From Siphonodentalium dalli (Eukaryota; Mollusca; Scaphopoda; Gadilida; Siphonodentaliidae): 64,000 nt of DNA. Location of the stretch: the NCBI GenBank assembly GCA_032622095.1, contig CP136068.1, positions 128,965,989 to 129,029,988 of the forward strand, read 5' to 3'. The notes under the pieces were generated by a model. It was given only the letters and a program-made list of their open reading frames with translations, was not told where the DNA came from and did no database searches. Positions 37,236-47,891 of the stretch are shown piece after piece. Made by a program: the position numbers and the translations under genes. Position 1 is the first letter of the stretch. Each line of letters begins with the position of its first letter.

Positions 37236-38170
37236 TGGATCAATTTCTGATATGGACCTATTTTCAATAATTCAAAATGGCCGCCAAATCCAAGATGGCG
37301 CCCAAGGGGGTCACTAAATTTCCGGTTATGACCCTATCTCTAGTTATACGGCGATAACAGAAAAAATATTTGACATATGATGGTGTAGTTAATTGTTTGG
37401 TATTCGCCATACATATGCGCATTTAATTAAACTCATTTTGTTAGCCACCCCCAAGATTGCCCCCAAAATATCCCAAAATGGCCGCCAAAATAAAAAAAAA
37501 ATGCCGATTTTTCTTAAATTCTACACTTCTTTCTAAATTATCCCAGAAATTTTATGGGCTATATGGGAATTTCTTCTCGGAATATTGAGAGTAGTCATTT
37601 ACTATCAATTTCGAGTCATATTGAGTATTCTGGGTTACCGCCGGACCATGTATACGTTTAAAAAAACGACTATCAAATCACCCACATAGTACATTAGTAT
37701 TATTCCAACCAAGCTATGTCCGTTAAGAGCTCTGTAATGTACACAATAATAATTGTCTGGACATGCAAAAACAGTATCACATTGTTTATCCAAAATTGCT
37801 ATACTTATACAACAATTACTGCCAAAATAGCCGTCAAAATGGAAAAAATCTTGAATTTTCGTTCAAATTTACTTTTTTGGGGGTTAATTCTGGGATATAA
37901 AAGTTGTAAGACTCACAGGCATATCTCTGAGACATACTAATTCAAGGAATTTGAGGGGTGATCCATAAGATGTCTATAAAAATCCAAGATGTCTGCCAAA
38001 ATGACAGCGTAAATTTTACACCATTGTCATTTTTGCATACAAACGTTAAATTTTTCAACTCTGTAAGACTCCGTCATAATTATTGTGGTACACTCTAGTG
38101 ACATAGGCAATATTAAACTATGTGCTGGTAGTTAAAATAAAGATAACTGCCAAAATGACCGCCATAATAG
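37236..38170 (-). repeat. YY1-motif-rich repeat family, left copy (inverted)
   Basis: Reverse complement of 42690-43395 and, less well, of 42174-42690. Matching landmarks: ATCAATTTCTGATATGGACC (37239), CTAGTTATACGGCG (37342), TCAAATCACCCACATAGTAC (37673), AAGAGCTCTGTAATGTACAC (37725). It carries AAATGGCCGCC and CAAGATGGCGCCC near 37266-37290 and AAAATGGCCGCC near 37476. It abuts the inner end of the 3-kb arm at 37233, where its outer part appears truncated, since both right copies extend about 35 bp further. Frames inside are chance. Confidence 0.8.
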
Positions 38171-38219
38171 GAATGTTTTAGTACAACCGTGGAACCTCTC
38201 TGCTAAGCAAGATTGTTAT

Positions 38220-38385
38220 ATGATAACATGTCCGATTTGACTAAATCAGGTCCATGATTATGCTGTTCCTGCTATATGATATTGTGATTCTTGTACATGA
38301 TAACATATTGGCATATGCTACACCAGGCTAATGTTACATGCCACAATGTTCCTGCTTGATAATCTCAGGATGCTTATATAAGAAA
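38220..38385 (+). repeat. 85-bp minisatellite, two diverged units
   Basis: Units beginning TGATAACATGTCCG (38220) and TGATAACATATTGGC (38298), with CTACACCAGGCTAATG and CCTGCT..GATAATCTCAGG. They belong to the array at 41480-41965. Further single units lie at 39045-39140 (TATGACAATAGC..ACACAGGCTCATCATACATG) and 39225-39280 (TTCGATATAGACTACACCAG). The family therefore surrounds the Tc1 remnant. Confidence 0.6.
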
Positions 38386-39044
38386 TATATGAAAAATATA
38401 CTATCATATGTATTGGAAGTAGTTTCACCATAAGCGGTTCATTGCATTGCTGTGACTACCTTCATAATAGTTTAACGTTATAATATGGACAGAAACAAAT
38501 TATGAGGGTGTGTCTAATGTATAATAGATCAATAGAATGTGTATAATTCGAATGTACATGGATTACATGCCCTTGTTCAGCCAGTTTTCGGTCGGATGTG
38601 ATTAAAATAGCTCTGTTGTCATTGAAAGTGAAAACCAATTATTTAAGCAATGAGTACTTCATAACACAACATCCGTGTTATTCTGTTACAAGACTAACTA
38701 CATTTTTGCAGAACCATTCAAATTGTAGATGGTTGATCAGTCGAATAGCTCTATTTCATTAAATTCGAACAATGTGTCATGTCAGATGGCACATTTTCTC
38801 CACATCATCGTACTTGAGTTGAAAATGTAACAAGGCATTTTCTTCCAAATTCGACAATATGACCATGAGTTGCTAACATACCTCTGATGATTACCACTTT
38901 GTTAGTGAGGTGCACTTAGGGACACGTTTAGAAATACATAAGAAACGATCATGAAATTTAACAAATCCAGCTTAAAACTGACTTTTGGGGCATTATATCG
39001 ATTCATATTAGCCAACATGTTTGGTATGCATTTGTTGCATCAAA
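38386..39044. other. unassigned spacer
   Basis: AT-rich sequence with no recognised gene or repeat between diverged units of the 85-bp minisatellite. Confidence 0.4.
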
Positions 39045-39284
39045 TTATGGTCACTATATGACAATAGCTTCCACATATGTGCACTACACAGGCTCATCAT
39101 ACATGTCATTATGTACCTGCTACATTTGATGGTGTTTCTTATATATATATAATACAGGTCGGATTATACCAGACCGGGGAACATGGCTCATCGCACTTGC
39201 CACGATGAATCTGTTGTGCTCGACCAGGACTATTATAAACCTGTTCGATATAGACTACACCAGTCTGATTGTGTATGCCAGAAA

Positions 39285-39965
39285 ATGAGAAAGCATCTGG
39301 TATAAACGATTAGATCCATTCCCCAACCAGAGATTGCTCCAACTCTTGCAGAGATGTCTGTTGAACGTGTCGAGTTGTCACACAGTCTACAACCTCACCC
39401 AGTCATGTTCTATGAGTTTGAGATTGTATGATACCGCTGGTAAATCAATGCATTTGATTCTTTCCTCTTTGAGATAACGTTTCCCAAGCCTGGTTCAGTG
39501 TGGTCTGGTGGTATCTTCTACCAGAAAGGAATATGCACCTATAGTACCTGCAAACGGTCGCACAAACAGGTCTAGAATTCCACCCCTATAACTTTAAGCA
39601 TCAATGGTGCCGTTCTGGATGATAAACATGTATGTGCGACCGTCAAAATGCATCCCTCCCCACACCATAACCGAACCACCATCTTAGCGGTTATCTTCCA
39701 CCACTGTGGCATCAGTGAAACTCTCATATCGCCTCCTCCAGACCAAAACACGTCTGTCAAGGAAATCTAGGCTAACTCTGTTCACAGCACGGTTGACCAT
39801 TGTTGCACTCTACAGTTGACACATTCCGCGCACCGCTGTACATGGTGTCATATGTGACGTGGCAGCCCGATTACGACCTCATTGAGCGTAACGAACATCG
39901 TGTTGTCTGTTTCTGTTGGCCTGTGTTGAAATTATGACCCCAGCCTCATTATGGAGGGGAGCGCT
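39285..39965 (-). pseudogene. Tc1-like transposase pseudogene
   Basis: Read on minus with frameshifts, the order of motifs is that of a Tc1/mariner (DDE_3) transposase: LDFLDRRVLVWRRRYESFTD and ATVVEDNR, a stop, then DGGSVMVWGGMHFDGRTYMF and IIQNGTIDA (39581-39770); next VRPFAGTIGAYSFLVED and RPH (second Asp region, about 39500-39550); KRYLKEERIKCIDLPAV; SYNLKLIEHDWVRL, equivalent to the usual SPDLNPIEHLWD; and a C-terminal LSHFLAYTI ending near 39285. The family acts by cut-and-paste with TA target duplication. Stops and frameshifts are numerous and the N-terminal DNA-binding region (above 39800) is barely readable, so it is dead. Intact elements of this type could be the enzyme source for the TA-flanked MITEs nearby, but that is inference. 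Confidence 0.85.
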
Positions 39966-40289
39966 GCAGTGATATGACATTCATGGTATGTGCCAGATTC
40001 ACAGTTTCTTTGAGATAAAGCCATCATAAAGGTTATATGTTTGTCTTATCATTTCGTACCCGCAGATGACTATGTCGTGACTTCTTTCCACAGTAATATG
40101 GGTATTGATGCGATTCCACACCTGGATGCAATGTTATTGCTGTCACCTGGCCATGCAGAAACCTACCTATGTGACATTCCAGATTGGAGCATCACCACCA
40201 GTCTGGACAAATTGTGGGTGCTTAATTCGGAAACCTTTTTAAATCAATGCCGAAGAGTTGTTGGTAATAGCCACTCACGTGACACTATA

Positions 40290-40392
40290 CAGTTATCGCC
40301 TGGTGTTGAGGGAGACACGGATATTTGTCGCCCGTTTGGTCCCAAGCGGGCGACAAATATCCGTGTCTCCCGAAAAATAAAGGCGATAACTG
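40290..40392. mobile_element. 103-bp palindromic MITE with nearly perfect hairpin
   Basis: Ends CAGTTATCGCC at 40290 and GGCGATAACTG ending at 40392, with TA on the left (40288-40289) and TT on the right. Inside, 40310-40339 pairs with 40342-40371: 30-bp arms with 29 Watson-Crick pairs, one T.G at 40335/40346, and a 2-nt loop. Only the 8-9 bp between outer and inner arms are unpaired. The perfection of the stem implies recent formation or gene conversion. A 131-codon frame at 40041-40436 reads straight through it and is not a credible gene. Confidence 0.75.
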
Positions 40393-41479
40393 TTTTGTTA
40401 TCCGCACTGAATAACATTGTTATTCCACCAGCTTAATCAAGTCATAAATTAACACAAGATGACAAAACATGAAGCAAGATTTGTAGCTTTGGTGACAACG
40501 GAAAAGTATTCGTAATATCTGCAATGCACATGTCGACATATTATTAACACAATATGGGCTCTAAAATTATCATATAAAGTTCATCAGCGCATGATACATG
40601 TACAGGACAATGAGTCTGTGAATTTGGAGATGCATGATGCAATAAAAAGTATTGTCCCGACAACGGGTTTTAACATGACAAGATTCATCGGACATTTTTT
40701 CAACCAAATGTATAGCAATGTTAAAAAGCATAATTCTGAGCTACTCATTTGTAACAATAGTAACATGTAAATACGCTAGATCAAAAACAATAAGTGGATG
40801 TGTATTAGCTAGTTCAGGTGCCGAAAGTTACAAGCTTTCACTCTACACGCCAAACGAAAGCAGCGACATTTCAACACATCGTGTCAAACACGAAAACGAC
40901 AACATACTGATCACAGGCAAAGGGGAATAACCTACTACCTCGCACGGAAAGTTAAATGTCGTATTTGCACGATTTATATGCAAACAATGTGGTCACACCA
41001 CGGTTGGTAAAATTGTGTAAACATGTAGGTATATATGCGGAGTGTTATTTTTAGTATGTTGTAGAGGAGGTGGTGTGGTATAGCTACATGTGTATGTAGT
41101 ATTCGTTGGTCAATATCCACAGTAAACTTATGACTGACGTTACGGCCAGGGCAACAAGTTAGTGGTTGTCGCCCGGCTCAGCGGGCGACAGTGTGATTTG
41201 CCGCCCGCCACGTGACAGGTTCTCGGCCTATCAAATGATAGAGAAAAGGAGAAGTGATAACAATCTGATTTGAACACAGAAACATTGTGGACAAAATCAC
41301 GAAAAACGTGGAGACCCACTTGTTCACTGGACAGATCACACCACGGTGTATTTCAAATTGTAGCATCCTAAGACAGAACAAATGATCACGCATCTACACC
41401 ATAGTCAGATACGAAAGGGCAAAATTGCATATTACTGTCTAAATATGACCAATTTATGGGTAATCCTTAGCAAAATTTG
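40393..41479. other. unassigned spacer with a GC-rich hairpin
   Basis: No gene recognised. At 41167-41190, TGTCGCCCG pairs with CGGGCGACA around a 6-nt loop, the same arm sequence as the centre of the MITE at 40290-40392. Nearby CACGTGAC occurs at about 40277 and 41209. These may be ends of one larger decayed element spanning about 40.3-41.2 kb, or two copies of a hairpin motif. Confidence 0.4.
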
Positions 41480-41965
41480 ACTCGTGTATATGATAACAGA
41501 AGTCCAATGTAGACTACACCAGGCTCATCATACATGTCATAATTCACATGTTACACACGATGCACGTCATTGTGATAACATGTTCGGCATAGACTACACC
41601 AATAACATAATAACTGCCACACTTTGTCTGTTACACACGATAATTATCATTACATTTTATAACAGCTTCAGTATGAACCACACCAGGCTCACCATACATC
41701 ATACAATGCACATGATACACACGGTCAGCCCCAGGGTAATTATATATCATAACAGTTCCAGCATAAACTATACCAGGGTCATCATACATGCTACACTAGT
41801 CACTACATCTGTTTACACACTATCAGATTCAGGGTCATTATATATGACAACAGGATCGGTATAGACTACAACAGTCTCATCACACATGTCACAATTCATC
41901 TGTTACACACGATTGGGGTCATTATATATAATACGTTCGGTATAGACTATACTAGATATATAAGG
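41480..41965 (+). repeat. 85-bp minisatellite array, about 5.5 units
   Basis: GTATAGACTACACCAGGCTC-like landmarks at about 41511, 41594, 41679, 41766, 41855 and 41944, with spacing of 83-89 bp. Each unit also has CATCATACATGTCA, TGTTACACACGAT and TCATTATATATGATAACA. Units are 70-85% alike by eye. The 126-codon frame at 41484-41864 (His/Thr-rich) is a register of this repeat. Confidence 0.85.
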
Positions 41966-42173
41966 CCAAAATAAATAATATGTGGGTTTCCCCTTTCCCG
42001 CCCGCCCCATGTCAAACCGCATACCCACTTTCATTTTATTGGTTTTGAGAACAAAAAAATTGTTCCATTTTATCCGACCGTCCAAAATCATAAAATATAT
42101 CGTACTTTTCCAATTCTATCTCAAAATGAACCCAATAAATTGTAAGGAATATTCTCTTGTGTGCATTACAGTT

Positions 42174-42690
42174 TTCTGAATGCACATAGTGTGTATGGAA
42201 TATTAAACACTAATGCACTACTTGGGTGATTTGATGGTCGTTATTTTAAAACTATTGTTTCACGACCAGGCTGTAACCAATAATAACGGAAATGGCTCCA
42301 AAGTGATGGGAAATGACTAATATCAGTATTACGAGAGAAAATTACCATATACTCCTTAACATTTCTGGGGTAATTTAGAAAGAAGTGAAAAAAAATCTAT
42401 GTTTGGTTGCCATTTTGGGATATTTTGGTGGCCATCTTGTGGGGATGGCTGACAAAATTGGTCTCATTATATGTACTTATGTATGGCGAACACCAAACAA
42501 TTAACGACAACACCATATGTCAAATAGTTTTTCTGTAATCGGTGTATAACTAGAGATATGGCCATTCGGTCACCCCTTTGGCCGCCATCTTGGATTTGAC
42601 GGCCATTTTGGATTTTTGAAAATAGGTCCATATCAGAAATTGATCAGCTATGGTCCTACTATATATATATGCAAAGTCTGATAGTTCTAC
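42174..42690 (+). repeat. YY1-motif-rich repeat family, right copy 1
   Basis: Direct repeat of 42888-43430 at about 714 bp distance and inverted relative to 37236-38170. Landmarks: GGGTGATTTGATGGTC (42224), AATTTAGAAAGAAGTG (42372), GGTGTATAACTAGA (42540), GGCCGCCATCTTGG (42580), GGTCCATATCAGAAATTGAT (42627), then TTCTACTCAAAAGTGCATG (42686). Confidence 0.8.
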
Positions 42691-42887
42691 TCAAAAGTGC
42701 ATGCCTATGGGCCTTACAATGTATGTCGCAAAATTAGCCCAAAAATAGTAAATTTTAACGAAAATCTAGATTTGTTCCATTATGGCGGCCATTTTGGCAG
42801 CAATTTTTGTAAAAGTAGATAAATTTATGAACAACAATGCGATACCGATTTTTCATGTCCAGAAGATAATTATTGTATACATTACAG

Positions 42888-43430
42888 AGCTCTTAGTGCA
42901 CACAGTGTAGTTGGAATAATACTAACGTACTATGTGGGTGATTTGATGGTCATTTTAAAAAACTGTGTATACATGGCCCGGTGGTAACCCAGAATACCCA
43001 TATGATGGCTCCAAATTGATAGGAAATGACTACTGTCAATATTACGAGAAGAAATTACCACATTACCCGTAAAATGTCTGGGATAATTTAGAAAGAAGTG
43101 AAGAATTTAAGAAAAATAGAATTTTTGTTTTAATTTTGGCGGCCATTTTGGGATATTTTGGTGGCCATTTTGGGTGATGGCTAACAAAATTGGTCTCATT
43201 ATATACGCATATGTACGGCGAAAACCAAACAATTAACTACACCATCAAATGTCAAATATGTTTTCTGTATTAGGTGTATAACTAGACACTGCGAAATGTT
43301 TTGACCCCTTTGGCGGCCATCTTGTATTTGACGGTCATTTTGAATTTTTGAAATTAGGTCCATATCAGAAATTGATCTATATATGTCCATAATGATATGT
43401 GAGAAGTTTCATGCTTCTACTCAAAAGTGC
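42888..43430 (+). repeat. YY1-motif-rich repeat family, right copy 2
   Basis: Second tandem copy. It carries the same landmarks as copy 1 (AATTTAGAAAGAAGTGAAG at 43088, GCGGCCATTTTGG at 43139, GGCGGCCATCTTG at 43311, CCATATCAGAAATTGATC at 43360, TTCTACTCAAAAGTGCATG at 43416). The section at 42690-42890 also matches the left copy at 37725-37930, so the ancestral repeat was at least 0.7 kb. Confidence 0.8.
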
Positions 43431-43439
43431 ATGATTTTT

Positions 43440-43935
43440 TTCTTAACCGCTCTACTATATCCGCTTTCCCCAAAATTGGCATCAGTCGACCCTCGGTTGA
43501 CCACCTTCAGATATCCTGAAGGGGGAGTGGTGGCAAATAAGAAATCGCTCAAATTGGACAGAAAATTCGTGTAATTAGAATACTTGGTTGCACAGGATAC
43601 CGATATATGGCCATATAATCGTGATTCCTACCCGCTTTCCTCAAAATTGGGCACAGTTGACCCTCGGATGTCCACCTTCAGATATTCTGCATGTGCGAAT
43701 GGCAAATAAGAAATCGCTAAATGTGGCACAAGCTGTCGGTATATACCCATATAATCATGATTCATATCCGCCTTCTTGAGACTATAGGGCCAGTTGACCC
43801 TCGGTTGACCACCTTCTGATATCATGTTGGATGGCAAATAAGAAATCGCTTAATTTTGAAGGACATTTCATATAATAAGAGTTTTTAGTGGCACATGTTG
43901 AGGCGATATGCCCATATAACCATGATATATATTAT
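43440..43935 (+). repeat. about 140-160 bp tandem repeat, three units
   Basis: GGCAAATAAGAAATCGCT recurs at about 43533, 43692 and 43831 (spacing 159 and 139). Each unit also has AGTTGACCCTCGG, GACCACCTTC.GATAT and GATA.ATGCCCATATAA.CATGAT. It ends next to the LINE that begins at about 43945. Confidence 0.85.
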
Positions 43936-43944
43936 TACAACCTT

Positions 43945-46460
43945 AACGACCTTAGGGAGACTCTTGATATTATCCGCCATTATGGAGACAACATTGATCA
44001 ATTTTTGAAATTTTTGAAACGATATTCTAGAAAAAATTAATAACCACAAATCATATATATCAGGAGACTTTAATATTGACCTACTCAATTTCAACTCGCA
44101 TACAAAAACGAATGATTTCATAAATAACATTTTCACAAGAAAAAAATAACTTAAAGAAAACATGGGAAATACTTAAGTGTGCATTGAAGATAAATGGAAA
44201 CACAAAAGACCTTTACCGAAAACAGAATAGAACTTGAAAATTCCAAACTCATATCGGAAAAGTTCAATGACTTTTTCTCAAAAATTGGGCGGGAAACTAG
44301 CCAACTCAATGAACATGAAAATGACTCTCATTGTACAGATTTTCTCCATAACCGCAAACCAGACGACATCAATTTCAAAATAATTCCGACCTCTATACAG
44401 GAGATCATCCTCACATATTTCTCAATGACTGGGAATGTATCAAGGGATTTCAATGGTATATGTATCAACTAAACTTATCAAGGAAACAATTGGGTAGATA
44501 GCCCCAGCATTATTGCATATTTTTAACTTGTCCTTAGAGCATGGAATAGTCCCTAAAAAAATGAAAATTTCTAAAGTATTCCCGATCCCAAAAAATAATA
44601 CCACTCATGAAATCTCCAACTACAGACCTATCAGCATTCTTCCAGCTATCTCGAAATTTCTCGAAAAAATAATGCATAAACGATTACTAGACTTCTTAAA
44701 TGAACAAAACATACTGTATAAACACCAATACGGCTTCCGTCCTAATCATTCAACCTTCCATCCTGTATTACACATCATCGATCAAGTTGTCTCAAATAAT
44801 GACAAAATGACAAGAGATTCCACTTTAGCTCTATTTCTGGACCTCTCAAAAGCATTTGACACGATAAATCACGATATTTTACTTCATAAACTAGATCACT
44901 ATGGCACACGAGGCACAGCATACTCATGGTTTCAGAGCTATCTGCAAAAATAGAAGGTAATATGTTGAACTCAATGGTATAAAATCTAAATTAACGGAAG
45001 TGACGTGTGGAGTGCCTCAGGGATATATTCTGGGACCGATAATTTTCTTAATTCACGTTAACAAAATAGAAGGTAATATGTTGAACTCAATGGTATAAAA
45101 TCTAAATTAACGGAAGTGACGTGTGGAGTGCCTCAGGGATCAATTCTGGGACCGATAATTTTCTTAATTCACGTTAACGATATGTCAAATTTGACAACCA
45201 TGGATATCTTATCATACGCGGACGATACGACTCTAGTAACTGGTGGAAAAAAATGGCATCCTTGTAGAAAGTTATGTGAATAATGAGTTACGCAACATAT
45301 TTGCTTGGTGCTGTAGCAATAAGTTAGTGATCAATACTAAAAAAAGCAACTATATGCTAATACACACAGAGAACAATGATGACAAATGGAACTTTATAAA
45401 GGTTTACTTAAATAATACGGAACTAAACAAGATAGGAAATCTTGAGCACGAATCCTCCACAAAATTCTTAGGAATCCATATAGATGAAAACCTGACTTTC
45501 AAAAAACATGTGTCCTCTGTTTGTTCTAAAATGGTGAATGCCATATACCACATGAATAAAGTTAAACACTTCTTTCATGGTAGCGCACTTAAAACATTAT
45601 ATTATGCTCTAATACAAAGCCATCTTGTCTACGGTGTTCAAATATGGGGACACGTCTCTGTGGTAAAAAAAAATGTTCATGCTTCAAAAACGCGCGATAC
45701 GAGTTTTATGTAATAAGAAATATAGAAGCCACACAGAACCTCTTTTTTAAAAAGAAAATATACTCAAAATCTACGACATCCACAAAGTACAAGCGGCTGT
45801 TTTCATGCATGATTGGTATCATGTGCGCTTAATAGAATCATTCACCGACATGTTTACCAAACGCAAAACCGGACCAGACACCCGGCAAAAGCACCCACTA
45901 TTTAAAAAAAAAACAAGAACATTTTGGTCCAAACAACTACCATTCCATTCTTATCCAACTATATGGAACAACTTAGATAACAAATTTACATCATACCAAA
46001 CCAGACACATATTCAAACGGTGTTTACATGCCGATTGCATTAAAAATATGCTGCAACAATTAAATGCAACAATCAAAGATGTCTCGACTGTGTGGTAGCT
46101 CGTCAATAAGTGACTTCCCCTATATCGCAATCCACAACCTCACCCAGCACATTCCTACTCGACTTTCAAGGAACATCACACTGTCAAGAAAGTGACAAAC
46201 CACCGAGTAACAAATAAGCGATTTATCTAGACGTATACCCGCCATTGTGTGATACATAATTATATAGCCGTGCATTGTACAAGAAATCTTGACCGCCTAC
46301 CGTAACATCTTTTCATCTTTAAGGGGGTGGCAGTAAGACAGTCTAGCCTGACTATGCCACCCCATCAAATATACAATATAATATTTGTCAAATGTATTAT
46401 GCATTAATATGTGTATATTGCAATAAAATATCCTGTCCTATCATATCCTGTCTTTTCCTA
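43945..46460 (+). pseudogene. Jockey/CR1-type LINE, 5'-truncated and frameshifted
   Basis: Domains in order on plus: tail of an AP-type endonuclease (SYISGDFNIDLLNFNSH, about 44065-44110), then linker (KLISEKFNDFFSKIGRE at 44230), then reverse transcriptase: [44 protein letters not shown] (44610), YGFRPNHST (44730), [20 protein letters not shown] (44825; first catalytic Asp), CGVPQGSILGP (45122), YADDT (45215; catalytic DD), and a C-terminal region to VSTVW at 46098. Such proteins copy their own RNA at a nicked target. Breaks: a deletion between endonuclease and linker, frameshifts near 44465, 45245 and 45665, stops near 44493 and 44951, and an internal 116-bp duplication. An AATAAA lies at 46422 near the 3' end. 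Dead on arrival or long since. Confidence 0.93.
44947..45178 (+). repeat. 116-bp tandem duplication inside the LINE polymerase
   Basis: GAAGGTAATATGTTGAACTC occurs at 44953 and 45069, and the next roughly 95 bp are the same in both copies apart from GGATATATTC versus GGATCAATTC. The duplicated piece covers the CGVPQG motif. The first copy would read GYILGP and the second the usual GSILGP. It disrupts the frame. Confidence 0.9.
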
Positions 46461-47277
46461 TGCAACGCACATCTTCTGGGTGTGGTGAGTGCATTAAGTA
46501 TTAGTCGAAAAAACATAACTGATGTCATTTGTTATGAATATTATAATATTAAAAAATATATCACAAGTGTCCCTCTAATACCGTCTCCCTAATGTTTGCT
46601 CATTTTTACATACAACATAAACCATATTAGGGAGACATATGCAGTAAATAACACAACATGCAGTATAGTATAGGGAGACACAGGTTAAACACCATACTTA
46701 TGAAGACATATAATATGTATTTTATATTCTGGGACCACATTCTTGAAATGGTCTTATAATATGACAGTTATGTGTCGTATTCACTATACATGTACTTCAA
46801 CACAAAGTGTAACACGCGAACCCCTCTAGCCGTGTAGTGTACTATAATCACGCATCGGATACCTATATATCAATTATTATAACCAATGCCATGTACTGAT
46901 ATAGCATGCATCTTACATATATTCACCCAGGTCTCCACATTCGTACCTTGAGGGTTAATATTCTGAATTTTGAATACGTATTCGATGCAGATATATTTTT
47001 CTTATGTTTTAGGATTAAAATTGTCTATGTCTGGATTAGTTCATATTGTTCTTATGAATACCGAAAGAATTACCATTATTACAAACTTTTGGTGATGAAA
47101 ATAAGATAATAAATGACTAAATATAGTTCTGACGATATGTAAAAATAGATGTATCGGTCGCAAAGTAACATCCTTGTGGCAGTGCTATATCGCAGTGATA
47201 ACGTAGAGGGTGCTGCATGGAGTTTGCCGTCTCTCAGGAAGTCAGCTGAATGAATGTTCAAGAATCAACAGTCAGAA
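46461..47277. other. unassigned spacer; possible decayed LTR region
   Basis: No gene. GTCTCCCTAAT at 46581 and ATTAGGGAGAC at 46626 form a small inverted repeat, and TAGGGAGACA recurs near 46670. The segment lies just beyond the C-terminal end of the minus-strand Gypsy fragment, where an LTR would be expected, but I found no second LTR copy to confirm it. Confidence 0.35.
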
Positions 47278-47500
47278 ATCGATCACGTAATCTGTGAAGA
47301 ATTTTGGTGCTTCGCGATGTTGTGTAGAACGTCGAGGTAAACTGCCTGTAGGTGAACTTGTTTCAAGTGTTACAATAGTTGGGGTTTCAGTTGATGCATT
47401 CGGTAGGTCGATCATAAATGGCATTGGGACATCAATAATTCCAGTGGGGATATCCAACTTATCCGCCGGCTGCGGTGTAGGCACACGCGAATGTGGGCGG
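47278..47500 (-). pseudogene. probable LTR-retrotransposon pol C-terminal fragment
   Basis: Minus frame of about 70 codons ending with SLPRRSTQHREAPKFFTDYV and a stop. A Pro/Thr/Ser-rich linker followed by RRSTR.R.AP..F..YV is common at the C-terminus of Ty3/Gypsy-like pol proteins after the integrase. It is in the same strand sense as, and downstream of, the integrase fragment at 52625-52945, with the palindrome FB-2 between them. The call rests on one short motif. Confidence 0.45.
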
Positions 47501-47891
47501 TCTATAGTGCAAACTCGTCTTCGTCATAACAATCGTCAGATACATTGTATATACAGGCCATTATACGTTCTCGAATAACTTTTCATCTGTTGGAAACCGA
47601 TAATTCCCAAGCATGATGATATAAAACATCCATATATCAGAGGTCCGTTAAATACCAAGCAACGATATTTCTAAGTAAACAAAGCGTTGTTTTCCAGAGA
47701 ATTTAGATTTGACGCGCTATCAGAAAATGCATGTAAACAATACATTAAATGATCGTACATGTATCATCACTATACCTTATTAAAATTCTTCCACTATAAC
47801 TGATATATTGTATTGAGGACAGGTTAATCGCGGACATGTCAGCTGATTAATGACATTCATGGGTTTACGTGAATGCCCGGGTTCCACGTTA

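Noticed and set aside
40041-40436. 131-codon frame
   Set aside because: Reads through the 103-bp palindromic MITE, and I recognise no domain in the rest.
41480-41965. CRISPR-like array
   Set aside because: The units are degenerate throughout with no constant repeat and unique spacer alternation, and the genome is eukaryotic.
47294-47578. Plus-strand 94-codon frame
   Set aside because: Shadow of the minus-strand Gypsy-like fragment in the same place.
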